The notes: generated by a model not told the origin, from the letters alone. Counted from the stretch's first letter, positions 43,413 through 52,396 are shown. The stretch is DNA of 64,000 nt from Pseudanabaena sp. M085S1SP2A07QC (GCA_020404895.1 JADBWK010000050.1:1-64000); one strand, 5' to 3'. Numbers and translations: made by a program.

Positions 43413-43985
43413 ATGGTTTTAGCAGCTACGAAGCGATATACCCCATCGGAATATATAGCCCTAGAGGACAAAGCCGAATTTAAGAGTGAGTATATTAACG
43501 GAGAAATTATCCCGATTGCAGGAGCTTCCGCAAATCATAATAAAATTGCTTTAAATTTTTGTCGGTTTTTACCTCTAGCAATCGGCGAACAAGTTTATGA
43601 GATATTCATAAGTGATATGCGGCTATGGCTTCCTGAATATAGTCGTTATACCTATCCTGATGTGATGGTGGTTGCTGGTGAGCCAGTTTTTGTCGATCAA
43701 AGACAGATGGAAGTTACAAATCCCTGTTTGATTGTGGAAATTCTATCTAGCTCCACTCAAGCCTATGATCATAATAGTAAATTCCGTCAATATCGCTCTA
43801 TTCCTAGTTTTCAGGAATATATTTTGGTTTATCAAAATGGATATGAAGTTGATCACTATGTCAAGGAGTCAGAGGATCGATGGTTTTTGATGCCCTATAA
43901 GGGAGAAGAATCTGTGATTAAGTTAGTATCAATGCAGATAGAAATCAGGTTAAAAGATTTGTATAAGCGCGTAAAGTTTGATTGA
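43413..43985 (+). CDS. Uma2-family putative endonuclease, copy 3
   Basis: 190 residues: YTPSEYIALEDKAEFKSEYI, YTYPDVMVVAG, NPCLIVEILSSSTQAYDHNS and YRSIPSFQEYILVY. It is related to copy 2, back to back on the other strand. A good Shine-Dalgarno (AGGAGG at about 43399) precedes the ATG. Confidence 0.87.
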   Translation: MVLAATKRYTPSEYIALEDKAEFKSEYINGEIIPIAGASANHNKIALNFCRFLPLAIGEQVYEIFISDMRLWLPEYSRYTYPDVMVVAGEPVFVDQRQMEVTNPCLIVEILSSSTQAYDHNSKFRQYRSIPSFQEYILVYQNGYEVDHYVKESEDRWFLMPYKGEESVIKLVSMQIEIRLKDLYKRVKFD

Positions 43986-43999
43986 TTAAGAATGAGAAT

Positions 44000-44062
44000 C
44001 AATTAAAACCCAAATTTATTGGGGTGGGCGAAGCCCGCCCCAATAAATTTGGGTTTTAATTG
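44000..44062. terminator. 30-bp hairpin with GCGAAGC tip
   Basis: Arms 44000-44029 and 44033-44062, one wobble, tip GGGC-GAA-GCCC. It follows the third Uma2 gene and precedes coaBC. Confidence 0.8.
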
Positions 44063-44125
44063 CGCAAGTTATTTATTTTTCATTCTTAACCGCTTTGTAA
44101 ATCCGTAGAATAAATGTAAGGAATT

Positions 44126-45334
44126 ATGAGTCATGTATTAATTGGAATATCTGGAGGCATTGCCGCCTATAAGGTTTGCGAAGTTGTTTCAAGCTTGGCA
44201 AAACGCGGTATTGAAGTGCGCGTGATCTTAACGAAATCAGCGACAGAATTTGTCACACCGCTTACTTTTGCTACACTTTCGCGCCAACCTGCATATACCG
44301 ATGCTGACTTTTGGCAGCCTAGTAATGGTAGACCATTACATATTGAGTTAGCAGAATGGGCTGACATATTTTTGTTAGCACCAGTAACCGCCAACACCTT
44401 AGCGAAACTTGCCTATGGATTTGCTGACAACCTACTCACAAATACAGTCCTAGCTTCTACTTGTCCGATTCTATTTGCTCCTGCGATGAATACGACCATG
44501 TGGCTCCAACCCTCTGTCCAAGAGAATTGGCATAAATTATTACAAGATAATCGATATACAGCGATCGCACCGACGGATGGGATTCTCGCTTGTGATGCGG
44601 TTGGCACTGGAAGGATGGCAGAACCAGAAATAATTTTGGAATATTTAGAATCTTTTCTATTTACCAAGGGAAAACAGGATTTAAAAGGAAAGAAGATTTT
44701 AGTGAATGCAGGGGGGACAAGAGAATTTATCGATCCTGTGCGCTTTATCGGCAATCCATCCACTGGCAAGCAGGGAATTGCGATCGCTAAAGCAGCCATG
44801 CATCGTGGCGCAAATGTTACGCTTATAACTGCCTCTAGTGTTTCTCTCTCTATGGGAGAGGGGCTAGGGATGAGGGTAGTTCGCACTGCCGCAGAAATGC
44901 ACAAGGTCATGCTTGAAGAATTTCCAATAGCTGACATCACGATCGCAGCAGCAGCTATTGGTGATGTGCGATCGCAATTTCAGAGCGATCGCAAGTTACC
45001 CAAATCAGAACTTCCTTTAAATCTAGCGCTAGAATATATTCCTGATATTGTTGCCGATCTGGCACGTCGTAAACGTCCTGCTCAATTGCTAGTAGGATTT
45101 GCAGCTCAAACTGGGAATGAGTCAGAGGTTTTGTCGGCAGCAAAAGAGAAGTTAGCGCGAAAAGGGCTAGATGCGATCGCAGCTAATGCAGTTAATAGTT
45201 CTCAAACTGGGTTTGGCACTGATACCAATCAAGCCACATTTATCCATAAGAATGGCAACACCCAATCCACGCCCCTATGCTCAAAATTAGAACTTGCCCA
45301 TCGTCTATTTGATTTTTTGTTAACCAGTGATTAA
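44126..45334 (+). CDS. coaBC: Phosphopantothenoylcysteine decarboxylase/synthetase
   Basis: Carries out two steps of coenzyme A synthesis: CTP-dependent joining of phosphopantothenate to cysteine and FMN-dependent decarboxylation. 402 residues. The CoaC half has LIGISGGIAAYK, HIELAEWADIFLLAPVTANT and ACDAVGTGRMAEPE. The CoaB half has KKILVNAGGTREFIDPVRFI, GNPSTGKQGIAIA and the late KKRPAQLLVGFAAQT-like stretch. At 44842-44876 the reading frame passes through a copy of the CCCCTAGCCCCTCTCC dispersed repeat, encoding SLSMGEGLGMRV. This replaces a normally variable surface loop and leaves the frame intact. Confidence 0.94.
   Translation: MSHVLIGISGGIAAYKVCEVVSSLAKRGIEVRVILTKSATEFVTPLTFATLSRQPAYTDADFWQPSNGRPLHIELAEWADIFLLAPVTANTLAKLAYGFADNLLTNTVLASTCPILFAPAMNTTMWLQPSVQENWHKLLQDNRYTAIAPTDGILACDAVGTGRMAEPEIILEYLESFLFTKGKQDLKGKKILVNAGGTREFIDPVRFIGNPSTGKQGIAIAKAAMHRGANVTLITASSVSLSMGEGLGMRVVRTAAEMHKVMLEEFPIADITIAAAAIGDVRSQFQSDRKLPKSELPLNLALEYIPDIVADLARRKRPAQLLVGFAAQTGNESEVLSAAKEKLARKGLDAIAANAVNSSQTGFGTDTNQATFIHKNGNTQSTPLCSKLELAHRLFDFLLTSD
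44842..44876. repeat. Dispersed CCCTAGCCCCTCTCC repeat inside coaBC
   Basis: The minus strand reads CCTCATCCCTAGCCCCTCTCC followed by a CATAGAGAGAG tail, the same family as the intergenic copy at 10693-10733. The 35-bp stretch is in frame within coaBC. Confidence 0.65.
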
Positions 45335-45339
45335 AAATA

Positions 45340-45367
45340 GTAGGGGCAATTCATGAATTGCCCCTAC
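45340..45367. repeat. 28-bp GTAGGGGCAATTCA palindrome, copy 4
   Basis: Perfect, with AAATA/TATTT flanks extending it to 45335-45372. It lies between convergent coaBC and the GH-like gene. Confidence 0.85.
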
Positions 45368-45374
45368 TATTTCT

Positions 45375-46970
45375 CTAATTTGGTGTTGTTGCTGGCTCTA
45401 GACCTGTGGCTTTACCAAATTTACGAAGGCGATCGCTTTCGGGTTCTATCCAAGCATAGACAAAATGACTAATGCAATTAATCTTTGGCTGTCTAGCCAA
45501 TATCGCCCTTGTTTGGATTTCAAAGCTAGGATGTCCATCAAATCCCTGTCCCCAAGTTCCCGCCAAAACTGGACAAACTAAGGTCTCAGGTGCTGATTGG
45601 CGGACAACTTCAGCGACCTGATCGGCAACGCAGCTACCATCACTACAAAGTGCATAGGTCATCGGATGCCGCTCCATGTTCTTGGGAAAACGATCCCAAG
45701 GCTGCATTCTTGCCTCAAACTTGCCTGATTCAGTGCGATTGCCATTGGGGAAGAAAACAGTGCCAATGGGAATGCTATTTTGCTGAAGAGGAGCCGTGAT
45801 TGTGTTGACAAAATTAACGACACCTTTATAGGCATGGTTTGTGGCGATATTCCAGAGTAAACCTTCCGCGATCGCAGCAGTTTCTCTAGGATTTTTAATA
45901 TTTGTCGATCTCACCTTAATGTTATCTGTTAGCTTCTTTTCAGTCTTAACCACATCATCAGCCGTCAGGTCACCATTTTGGAGATAGATATCCATGAGTT
46001 CTCTCACAGTTCTATTGTCAATACTATTCAGCAAAGCTGTTCGCGAAGCTTTGCCATGAATCCATAGCTGCTTGACGTTATCAATCAACTCGCCAGTGGA
46101 ATTCGTGGGATAGCGAACATAATCAAATACCATTCCGTCGGGATTGCGTTTCATCAGCGCTTTGACTACCGATGTCAGATCAGCTTTGGCGATCGCATTG
46201 TACGGATCGACGAATAGATGATCAGCTTCATAGGCATCTTCATAAAAAGCTCGCCCATTACTAACTAAGCTCCGATCAAAGTTGGTATTGGCAATACTAT
46301 TTTCACCTCGACCATTAAGTGCTAAAGCTCCCGAACGCCCCTTGATTTCGCTATAGCCATAGCCAAAATTCATTGTAAAAGACCACCCATAAACTTTGAT
46401 ACCCCGTGCTCTCCCGATCTCGATCGCTTGTTTCCACAGATCATAGTCCGCAGGTACTTCTCCCGCCTTGACCGACTCTTCCATCACCGATCTCCAAGGC
46501 GTAGGATTGTCAGCAACAGGCAGTAACACTCGCCCATCATAAAAAACTTCGACAAAGACTTGGTTATAGCCACGATTAGCCATTTTATCGAAAACATCTT
46601 CTAATACACCTGCTTTGACATCATTGGGATATAGCCGCAGCCAAGTGGCTTGAGTTTGGGGTGTATTGCGATCGCGACAGGCTTGCAATTCTGATTTGTG
46701 TTTTTGAATGATCGCCTGATATTGATCTTGTGCTTTTTGATCACGAGGACTTTTAACTAAAGCCGATTTTCGCAGTTCATGTTTCCGCAAAATTTCCGCA
46801 GTACTCACGTCACAGGTTGGCTTGCCCCATAAAATCTTGTCGGGCAACGCCCCCGCGATCGCATTCCCAGAAAAGACCGTATTTAAACAATAAGTAAAAG
46901 ACGCGATCGACAGTAAATTAAATTTATTAAGCTTTTTACTAATTTTTTTCGGTTTTATTTTGTATTTCAT
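45375..46970 (-). CDS. Exported family 10 glycosylhydrolase-like (GHL10/DUF187-type) protein
   Basis: 531 residues. A signal peptide-like N-terminus (FNLLSIASFTYCLNTVFSGN AIAGA) is followed by a TIM-barrel of the GHL10 family. ATWLRLYPNDVKAGVLEDVF and NRGYNQVFVEVFYDGRVLLP begin it. YGWSFTMNFGYGYSE, HLFVDPYNAIAKAD, MVFDYVRYPTNS and the late FVYAWIEPESDR follow. Related proteins are annotated as glycosyl hydrolases of unknown substrate, often envelope polysaccharide. An insert with KTEKKLTDNIKVRSTNIKNP is specific. Location outside the cytoplasm is inferred. Confidence 0.82.
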   Translation of the reverse strand: MKYKIKPKKISKKLNKFNLLSIASFTYCLNTVFSGNAIAGALPDKILWGKPTCDVSTAEILRKHELRKSALVKSPRDQKAQDQYQAIIQKHKSELQACRDRNTPQTQATWLRLYPNDVKAGVLEDVFDKMANRGYNQVFVEVFYDGRVLLPVADNPTPWRSVMEESVKAGEVPADYDLWKQAIEIGRARGIKVYGWSFTMNFGYGYSEIKGRSGALALNGRGENSIANTNFDRSLVSNGRAFYEDAYEADHLFVDPYNAIAKADLTSVVKALMKRNPDGMVFDYVRYPTNSTGELIDNVKQLWIHGKASRTALLNSIDNRTVRELMDIYLQNGDLTADDVVKTEKKLTDNIKVRSTNIKNPRETAAIAEGLLWNIATNHAYKGVVNFVNTITAPLQQNSIPIGTVFFPNGNRTESGKFEARMQPWDRFPKNMERHPMTYALCSDGSCVADQVAEVVRQSAPETLVCPVLAGTWGQGFDGHPSFEIQTRAILARQPKINCISHFVYAWIEPESDRLRKFGKATGLEPATTPN

Positions 46971-47102
46971 AGACTTAAGAAATAGTAAGGTTAGGGATCA
47001 GGAAATCTCATAGAAACAAATCCTATCCCATCTAAGTTTTTATAGACGAACTAGGCTTAACTATGTGGCAAACTGACAAGTGTATTTCAGACTCTTCTCA
47101 CC

Positions 47103-48254
47103 ATGCTCCATAACCCTGCCAGATTTAAGCCTAGCCCTATCGAAGATGATTCTGAGGAAAATGATGAAGAATTAGAGTTTTATGACTTCAATGAACCCGA
47201 ACCAGGCAGCCCACCTGGAACGCTAATCATTGATGAAGATGCCACTATTCCCAATATTTTCTTGATTGATTACAATGCCGAAGAAGCATTAGGGGTTCAG
47301 CTTACTACGCCCGAAGAATGTTTCCCTTATCTGGATAGCCACTCAGTTTCATGGGTAGATGTCCAAGGGCTAGGTTCTGAAGATGTCTTGCAACGACTAG
47401 GCAAAGTGTTTAACCTCCATGCACTTGTGCTTGAAGATATTGTCAATATTCCTCAACGTCCTAAGGTCGAGAGTTTTGAGGATCAGGAGTTGATCATCCT
47501 GCATATGGTGACTAGTCGTGAAGATGGTAGGGGGTTTTATGATGAGCAGGTAAGTTTGATCTTAGGCAAAAACTATATTCTCACCGTCCAAGAGGAACCT
47601 GAAAATGATGTATTTGAGCCAATTCGTCAGCGCATTCATCGCAATCGAGGTGTAATCCGATCGCAAAAGTCTGATTACCTTGCCTATGCACTGATTGATG
47701 CGATCGTTGATGGATTTTTCCCTGTGCTAGAGGACTACGGCGAACGTCTCGAAAATTTGCAGGACGAAGTAGTGGATAAGCCTACTCGCCAAACCCTCGA
47801 TAAAATCCATAAAATCAAGCGCGAACTATTGTTATTACGGCGTGCAATTTGGCCGCAGCGCGACGCAATTAATTCTTTAATTCGGGAAGAAAGTCCTTTG
47901 ATTGATCGTGAGGTACGGGTGTTCTTGCGTGACTGTTATGACCACACTGTACAGGTTATGGATATGGTTGAGACCTATCGCGAACTTGCTGCCAACTTGA
48001 TGGATATTTATCTGTCATCGTTGAGTAATAGCACCAACGAGATCATGCGCTTTTTAACTGTGATTTCCACGGTGTTTATTCCGCTTACCTTTGTGGCAGG
48101 TGTATATGGCATGAATTTTGATACTGAATTAGGAAATATGCCTGAATTGAAATTACCATATGGTTATGCTCTTTGTTGGTTACTAATGCTATCGATGTCT
48201 GGGGGATTGTTATTTTTCTTTTGGAAAAAAGGCTGGCTATTTAGCCCAAAATAA
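47103..48254 (+). CDS. corA: CorA-family magnesium/cobalt transporter
   Basis: 383 residues. An acidic N-terminus (IEDDSEENDEELEFYDFNEP) precedes a cytoplasmic funnel domain (VSWVDVQGLGSEDVLQRLGK). Two C-terminal membrane helices end the protein. The signature YGMNFD follows TM1 (FLTVISTVFIPLTFVAGVYG), and the loop MPELKLPYGY precedes TM2. The pentameric channel admits Mg2+ and is gated by cytoplasmic Mg2+. The length is normal. It is followed by the inverted-repeat element at 48251. Confidence 0.95.
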   Translation: MLHNPARFKPSPIEDDSEENDEELEFYDFNEPEPGSPPGTLIIDEDATIPNIFLIDYNAEEALGVQLTTPEECFPYLDSHSVSWVDVQGLGSEDVLQRLGKVFNLHALVLEDIVNIPQRPKVESFEDQELIILHMVTSREDGRGFYDEQVSLILGKNYILTVQEEPENDVFEPIRQRIHRNRGVIRSQKSDYLAYALIDAIVDGFFPVLEDYGERLENLQDEVVDKPTRQTLDKIHKIKRELLLLRRAIWPQRDAINSLIREESPLIDREVRVFLRDCYDHTVQVMDMVETYRELAANLMDIYLSSLSNSTNEIMRFLTVISTVFIPLTFVAGVYGMNFDTELGNMPELKLPYGYALCWLLMLSMSGGLLFFFWKKGWLFSPK

Positions 48255-48381
48255 AAGTCAGAATCGCGGATTATATGGATTAAGGGATGATACAGATTTT
48301 TAATACAGCGCTTTGCGCTGCGAATAGATTAAAATCCGTGAAATCCAACAATCCGCATAATCCGCGATTCTGACTTTATTG
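48251..48381. repeat. 131-bp inverted-repeat element between corA and rsmE
   Basis: Arms of about 31 bp (48251-48282 and 48351-48381) carrying AGTCAGAATCGCGGATTAT and its complement, with few mismatches. Inside is a CAGCGC-TTT-GCGCTG mini-hairpin. The left arm contains the corA stop and the right arm ends on the first base of the GTG start of rsmE, so the element joins both genes. Confidence 0.75.
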
Positions 48382-49184
48382 TGTTACTTCCTCAACCTCA
48401 CAAGCGCAGACTGCAAAGGGTGACCTTACAAGCACATCAAGTCTCACCAGTTTTACAAATTAATAGCGCGATCGCCCTCACCTCTGAGCAAAGACATTAC
48501 CTATGCAATGTATTGCGTTTAGAATCTGAATCTGAATTTATTGCCCTCGATCGCCAAGGTGGATGGTGGTTAGCTCAATTGTCAAGAGATCTAAATGTTG
48601 CCAATATAATTGACAAACTAGAAAATAATTCGGAATTATCAGCCCAGATTACGCTTGGCATCGCTATGCCCAAAGGTAGCAATATCGAATCGGTAATTCG
48701 GCAAACTACGGAGTTAGGGGTACGCCAAATTGTGCCGCTATTTAGCGATCGCACGGTCTTGAAGCCAGACAATCAAATTGGCAATCAAAAACGCGATCGC
48801 TGGCAACGCATTGCCGAAGAGGCTGCTGAGCTTTCGATGCGTGCCTACGTGCCTGAAATAAATAATCCAACAACATTAACTTCTTGGTGTGAGCATCTTG
48901 CTAACGTACCATCACCAATTTTGAAATATATTTGCGTGATTAGTCCCCATGTGACGCATTTACTTACGAGCCTACAAAGCTCAAGTTATTCATTAGACTT
49001 TACTGAAAACAATGGGCAAATAATTATAGCTACGGGCTGCGAAGGCGGCTGGACTACTAGGGAAGAAGAAATGGCGATCGCATCGGGATTTGTCCCAGTG
49101 TCTTTAGGCGATCGGGTGTTATCTGCTGTCACAGCACCAGTAGTAGCTTTATCTATAGTCAGCGCATTCAGTGACTGTAGATAA
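48381..49184 (+). CDS. rsmE: 16S rRNA (uracil1498-N3)-methyltransferase
   Basis: 267 residues from a GTG start (MLLPQPHKRRLQRVTLQAHQ). It methylates N3 of U1498 in 16S rRNA. SPOUT fold: IALTSEQRHYLCNVLRLESE (PUA-like start), GIAMPKGSNIESVIRQTTEL, QRIAEEAAELSMRAYVPEI and the knot with GCEGGWTTREEEMA and SLGDRVLSAVTAPVVALSI. The start is the only suitable codon upstream of the conserved QRV. The leader is the arm of the preceding inverted repeat, with no clear Shine-Dalgarno. Confidence 0.93.
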   Translation: MLLPQPHKRRLQRVTLQAHQVSPVLQINSAIALTSEQRHYLCNVLRLESESEFIALDRQGGWWLAQLSRDLNVANIIDKLENNSELSAQITLGIAMPKGSNIESVIRQTTELGVRQIVPLFSDRTVLKPDNQIGNQKRDRWQRIAEEAAELSMRAYVPEINNPTTLTSWCEHLANVPSPILKYICVISPHVTHLLTSLQSSSYSLDFTENNGQIIIATGCEGGWTTREEEMAIASGFVPVSLGDRVLSAVTAPVVALSIVSAFSDCR

Positions 49185-49400
49185 GGTGTATCCAAACCCG
49201 TAGGTTGCGCCCCTGTGGGGATCAACCTTATGTAACCAAACCTATCAGGTTTAGTCCTTGAGGGGATCAAGCTTATGCACCCAAACCCGCAAGGTTTCGC
49301 ATGTCGGTAGATAGACATTGGGTAGTCCCTGTAGATCAAGCTTATGTACCCAAACCCGCAAGGATTCGACCCTGCGGGTCGAATCCTTGCGGGTTTGGGT
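49185..49400. repeat. Degenerate ~45-bp tandem repeats with terminal hairpin
   Basis: About four units of the form TTATGTACCCAAACCCGCAA-GGTTTCG...GGGGATCAAGC start near 49185, 49228, 49273 and 49342. Units 1 and 2 are 43-45 bp; unit 3 is expanded to 69 bp. The last unit folds into a perfect 25-bp hairpin (49348-49372 with 49376-49400, loop TGC) that probably ends the rsmE transcript. Not protein-coding. Confidence 0.75.
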
Positions 49401-49480
49401 TTGTGTGAAAAGTGCTATGGCACCGCCATTTTGAATATGGGTATTATTTATGAATATCTTTCTTGACTCTTTCTTTTTTT

Positions 49481-49560
49481 ATGCTGAATTCTAGTAAAAC
49501 TTGCTAAAAAATCTTTTTTTATGCTAAATTCTAGTAAAACTTGCTAAAAAATCTTTACTA
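49481..49560. repeat. 40-bp tandem duplication upstream of the dioxygenase gene
   Basis: ATGCTGAATTCTAGTAAAAC plus 20 more bases is repeated with a period of exactly 40 bp (49481-49520 and 49521-49560, few differences), ending 15 bases before the ATG at 49576. It holds AT-rich promoter-like sequence. Confidence 0.85.
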
Positions 49561-49575
49561 GAATTAACCAATTCA

Positions 49576-50400
49576 ATGCAACAAAAGACGCTATTTCCTC
49601 CAATCACTGGGTTTGATACACTTATCAACCCAATTGCAGTAAAAAAAGAACTTAACACGCAGTATTGGAGTATTCGCAATATCTCACAAAGTGTTGATTT
49701 ATCGGCATGGCGCTCATTTCTTCGAGATCTCCCCCCAGATCCATATGTAGAGTCTCGATTTAAACGAATGTCTTGGTTGCACATACTAAAAGATGGTAAT
49801 GTCCAAGATATGGGTGAATGTGCTATGGCGCAGAGTGGTAAATACAACGACGCTAGTACAATGGCAAACAAGAATCGCTACTACCAGCCTCTAGAGAAGG
49901 CTTTTCTTGATCGAACTGATGTTCAAGCATTTGTAGCTAATTGGGCAAAGATTTGGGGAATAGGTGTGGGAGAACCGATTCTGATGCAGATCACTGGCGT
50001 TCGAGGGCATGGACATATTGATCCTTTGCAAGGGCAGGGCATTCATGCTGACGGATGCACAGCGCTGAGTATTGTTTTGCTTTCTCGCGAAAACGTATGT
50101 GGAGCAACTAATTATCTTTACAATGATAAAGAAGGGACGCAGCCAATTGCCAAAGTTGTTCTGAATGCAGGAGATACCCTTCATTTATGTGACGACAAAT
50201 TGTTTCACAATGTAGATAGAATTACACAGCAATTTCCACATACCCCATTTGAACGCTTTGTTATGATCATCAACAGTCGCTTTGTCGATAAGTTGCAAAA
50301 TGATGAGTTACGAAAATGTTTCCCCAATGCAGTTCTTTATGGTGATAAACGTCGGGATTTGGACTTACAGCAATTGTCGATCAAACGAGCTACAAGATAA
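49576..50400 (+). CDS. 2-oxoglutarate/Fe(II)-dependent dioxygenase (PF10014-like)
   Basis: 274 residues. GQGIHADGCTALSIVLLSRE supplies the His-x-Asp iron ligands. KLFHNVDRITQQFPHTPFER supplies the distal His and an Arg that would bind 2-oxoglutarate. The strand GDTLHLCDD lies between. This order fits the BsmA/2OG-Fe dioxygenase group, which includes free L-isoleucine hydroxylases. The first 100 residues (ITGFDTLINPIAVKKELNTQ) are less conserved. The substrate is not predictable. It has a duplicated 40-bp upstream sequence and a terminator that includes its stop codon. Confidence 0.78.
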   Translation: MQQKTLFPPITGFDTLINPIAVKKELNTQYWSIRNISQSVDLSAWRSFLRDLPPDPYVESRFKRMSWLHILKDGNVQDMGECAMAQSGKYNDASTMANKNRYYQPLEKAFLDRTDVQAFVANWAKIWGIGVGEPILMQITGVRGHGHIDPLQGQGIHADGCTALSIVLLSRENVCGATNYLYNDKEGTQPIAKVVLNAGDTLHLCDDKLFHNVDRITQQFPHTPFERFVMIINSRFVDKLQNDELRKCFPNAVLYGDKRRDLDLQQLSIKRATR

Positions 50401-50440
50401 ATTTTGAAAGCTTTGCAAAGCAAAGCTTTCAAAATTTATC
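50396..50440. terminator. 21-bp perfect hairpin including the dioxygenase stop
   Basis: Arms 50396-50416 and 50420-50440, AAA triloop (TTTGC-AAA-GCAAA). The TAA at 50398-50400 is inside the stem. Confidence 0.8.
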
Positions 50441-50539
50441 TTCGCCTGATTTTGAGTGCAAAGCAATGTAAATACAACGCTCTGTAATCTGTAAAGACTA
50501 TGATTCGACGAATTCAGTTTTATAGAATAATTCTAAATT

Positions 50540-50986
50540 ATGATTACAATTCAACAACACACCGTGCAAACAATGGTGCAGCAGACCATAGCATTGCGCA
50601 CCATTGGTAAAAAATTGCATAACATCACCCGTCAAGTGGAAGCAGTGTTAGTCCAATCAGCGGTAAATATAGGGTTATGTAATGTCTTTTTGCGCCACAC
50701 ATCAGCAAGTCTAATTATTCAAGAAAATGCTGATCCTGATGTGTTAGCAGATCTAGAAACATTTTTTGCAAAACTGATTCCCGAAGATGCGAGTCAATAT
50801 CGCCATATCTCGGAAGGAGTCGATGATATGCCATCCCATATTCGCAGTACGCTAACTAAAACATCAGAAACGATCCCGATCGCTAATGGTAAACTTGCCC
50901 TTGGCACTTGGCAAGGAATCTTTGTCTGGGAACATCGCAATTTGGGGCATACCCGCGAAGTGCTGGTACATATTATAGGATGCTAA
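50540..50986 (+). CDS. YjbQ-family (UPF0047) protein
   Basis: 148 residues. QSAVNIGLCNVFLRHTSASL, IIQENADPDVLADLETFF, YRHISEGVDDMPSHIRSTLT and GTWQGIFVWEHRN are the UPF0047 signatures. The conserved His and Glu residues form a metal-site-like pocket. Members show weak thiamine-phosphate synthase activity and are sometimes named so. It ends one base before the yvcK-like ATG (TAA-ATG), so both are co-transcribed. Confidence 0.92.
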   Translation: MITIQQHTVQTMVQQTIALRTIGKKLHNITRQVEAVLVQSAVNIGLCNVFLRHTSASLIIQENADPDVLADLETFFAKLIPEDASQYRHISEGVDDMPSHIRSTLTKTSETIPIANGKLALGTWQGIFVWEHRNLGHTREVLVHIIGC

Positions 50987-52330
50987 ATGAAGCCCCCAAA
51001 AAAGCCATCAGCAAAACGATATCGTCCAGCCGTTACGAGAAAAAAGTGGCTGAGAGGGTTTCAGTGGTTTTTACCAGGACTATTTGTCAAGCGATGGTTA
51101 CTAGTTAGCATCATCGGTATTGTCCTAATTGTTTTAGGGATTGCCATCTCCGCTAGGCTAACCCCAATCTTATTTCTATCCCGCCTGATTGGTAACTCGA
51201 TCGATACCTTGGTTGCCATCTTGCCCCGCAATATGAGCGGACCAATCGCCTTTGCAATCGGCATCGGACTATTATGGCTGGGTCAGAAACGCGCACTCGG
51301 CTCGATCACCCAAGTTTTGATGCCCAATCAAGACAAAGAACTATTAGAGTTGCTAGTCTCCCATCGCAAACTTAATCGTGGTCCTAAAATTGTTACCGTG
51401 GGTGGTGGTACTGGTTTATCAAATCTATTGCGTGGACTTAAGCAATATAGCGCCAATATTACTGCCATCGTCACCGTTGCTGATGATGGCGGCTCCTCTG
51501 GTCGGTTACGACGCGAGCATGGTGTATTGCCTCCAGGCGATATTCGTAATTGTCTTGCCGCCCTTGCTGATGAGGAAAAGTTAGTAACCGAACTATTTCA
51601 ATATCGTTTTAAAACGGGGGAGGGGCTATCTGGACATAGTTTTGGTAATTTATTTCTTACGGCGATGAGTGAAGTGACAGGTGATCTCGAAAAGGCGATC
51701 GCTGCTAGTTCACAAGTCTTGGCTGTGCGTGGGCGTGTTTTGCCTGCAACCCTTGATCACATGGTTTTATGGGCTGAATTTGAAGATGGACGCTATGTGG
51801 AGGGAGAGTCGAATATTACTGAAGCTAAAGGCAAGATTAAACATATTGGTTGTAATCCAGATAATCCTAAGGGATTACCTCAAGCGATCGAAGATATCAA
51901 CGAAGCAGATCTGATCGTAATTGGACCTGGCAGTTTATATACCAGTATTATTCCTAACCTGCTTGTACCTGAAATACTTCAAACATTAATTGATCGCAAT
52001 GTGCCATCGATCTATCTTTGTAATATCATGAGTCAGGTAGGTGAAACTGACGGTTATGCTGTATCTGACTATGTAAGAGTTTTAGATGAGATAGCAGGTG
52101 TGAGACTATTTGATGTAGTTTTAGCCCAGAAGCATCCACCTTCTGAGCGATCGCTACAGCACTATGCCTCCTCTGGGTCACATTTTACGGTTCTAGATCG
52201 TGATAGTCTCGCTGCTGTTGGCTGTCCTGTTTTGATTGCCAATATCATGCAAGAGAAACCCAACGGAACCGTATGTCATGACTCAGAAAAACTTGCAGGT
52301 GTCTTAATGCGCTGGTACAACCGTCAGTAG
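50987..52330 (+). CDS. yvcK: YvcK/CofD-like gluconeogenesis factor with N-terminal membrane anchor
   Basis: 447 residues. A basic N-terminus ([19 protein letters not shown]) and two membrane helices (about 38-60 and 83-105) precede the YvcK domain: [56 protein letters not shown] and [20 protein letters not shown]. YvcK binds UDP-sugars and is needed for carbon-source adaptation and cell shape in Bacillus. The membrane extension is usual in cyanobacteria. Directly downstream of the yjbQ-like gene. Confidence 0.92.
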   Translation: MKPPKKPSAKRYRPAVTRKKWLRGFQWFLPGLFVKRWLLVSIIGIVLIVLGIAISARLTPILFLSRLIGNSIDTLVAILPRNMSGPIAFAIGIGLLWLGQKRALGSITQVLMPNQDKELLELLVSHRKLNRGPKIVTVGGGTGLSNLLRGLKQYSANITAIVTVADDGGSSGRLRREHGVLPPGDIRNCLAALADEEKLVTELFQYRFKTGEGLSGHSFGNLFLTAMSEVTGDLEKAIAASSQVLAVRGRVLPATLDHMVLWAEFEDGRYVEGESNITEAKGKIKHIGCNPDNPKGLPQAIEDINEADLIVIGPGSLYTSIIPNLLVPEILQTLIDRNVPSIYLCNIMSQVGETDGYAVSDYVRVLDEIAGVRLFDVVLAQKHPPSERSLQHYASSGSHFTVLDRDSLAAVGCPVLIANIMQEKPNGTVCHDSEKLAGVLMRWYNRQ

Positions 52331-52396
52331 TTGGGTTTCAACCTAAAAATGTCAAAATGTCAGATTATTTAGAAAGTCAGTCAGATTAAGTCATCA

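Noticed and set aside
49185-49400. Short CRISPR-like array
   Set aside because: Units vary in length (43-69 bp), the supposed spacers are themselves similar, and no cas gene is near; a degenerate tandem repeat explains it.
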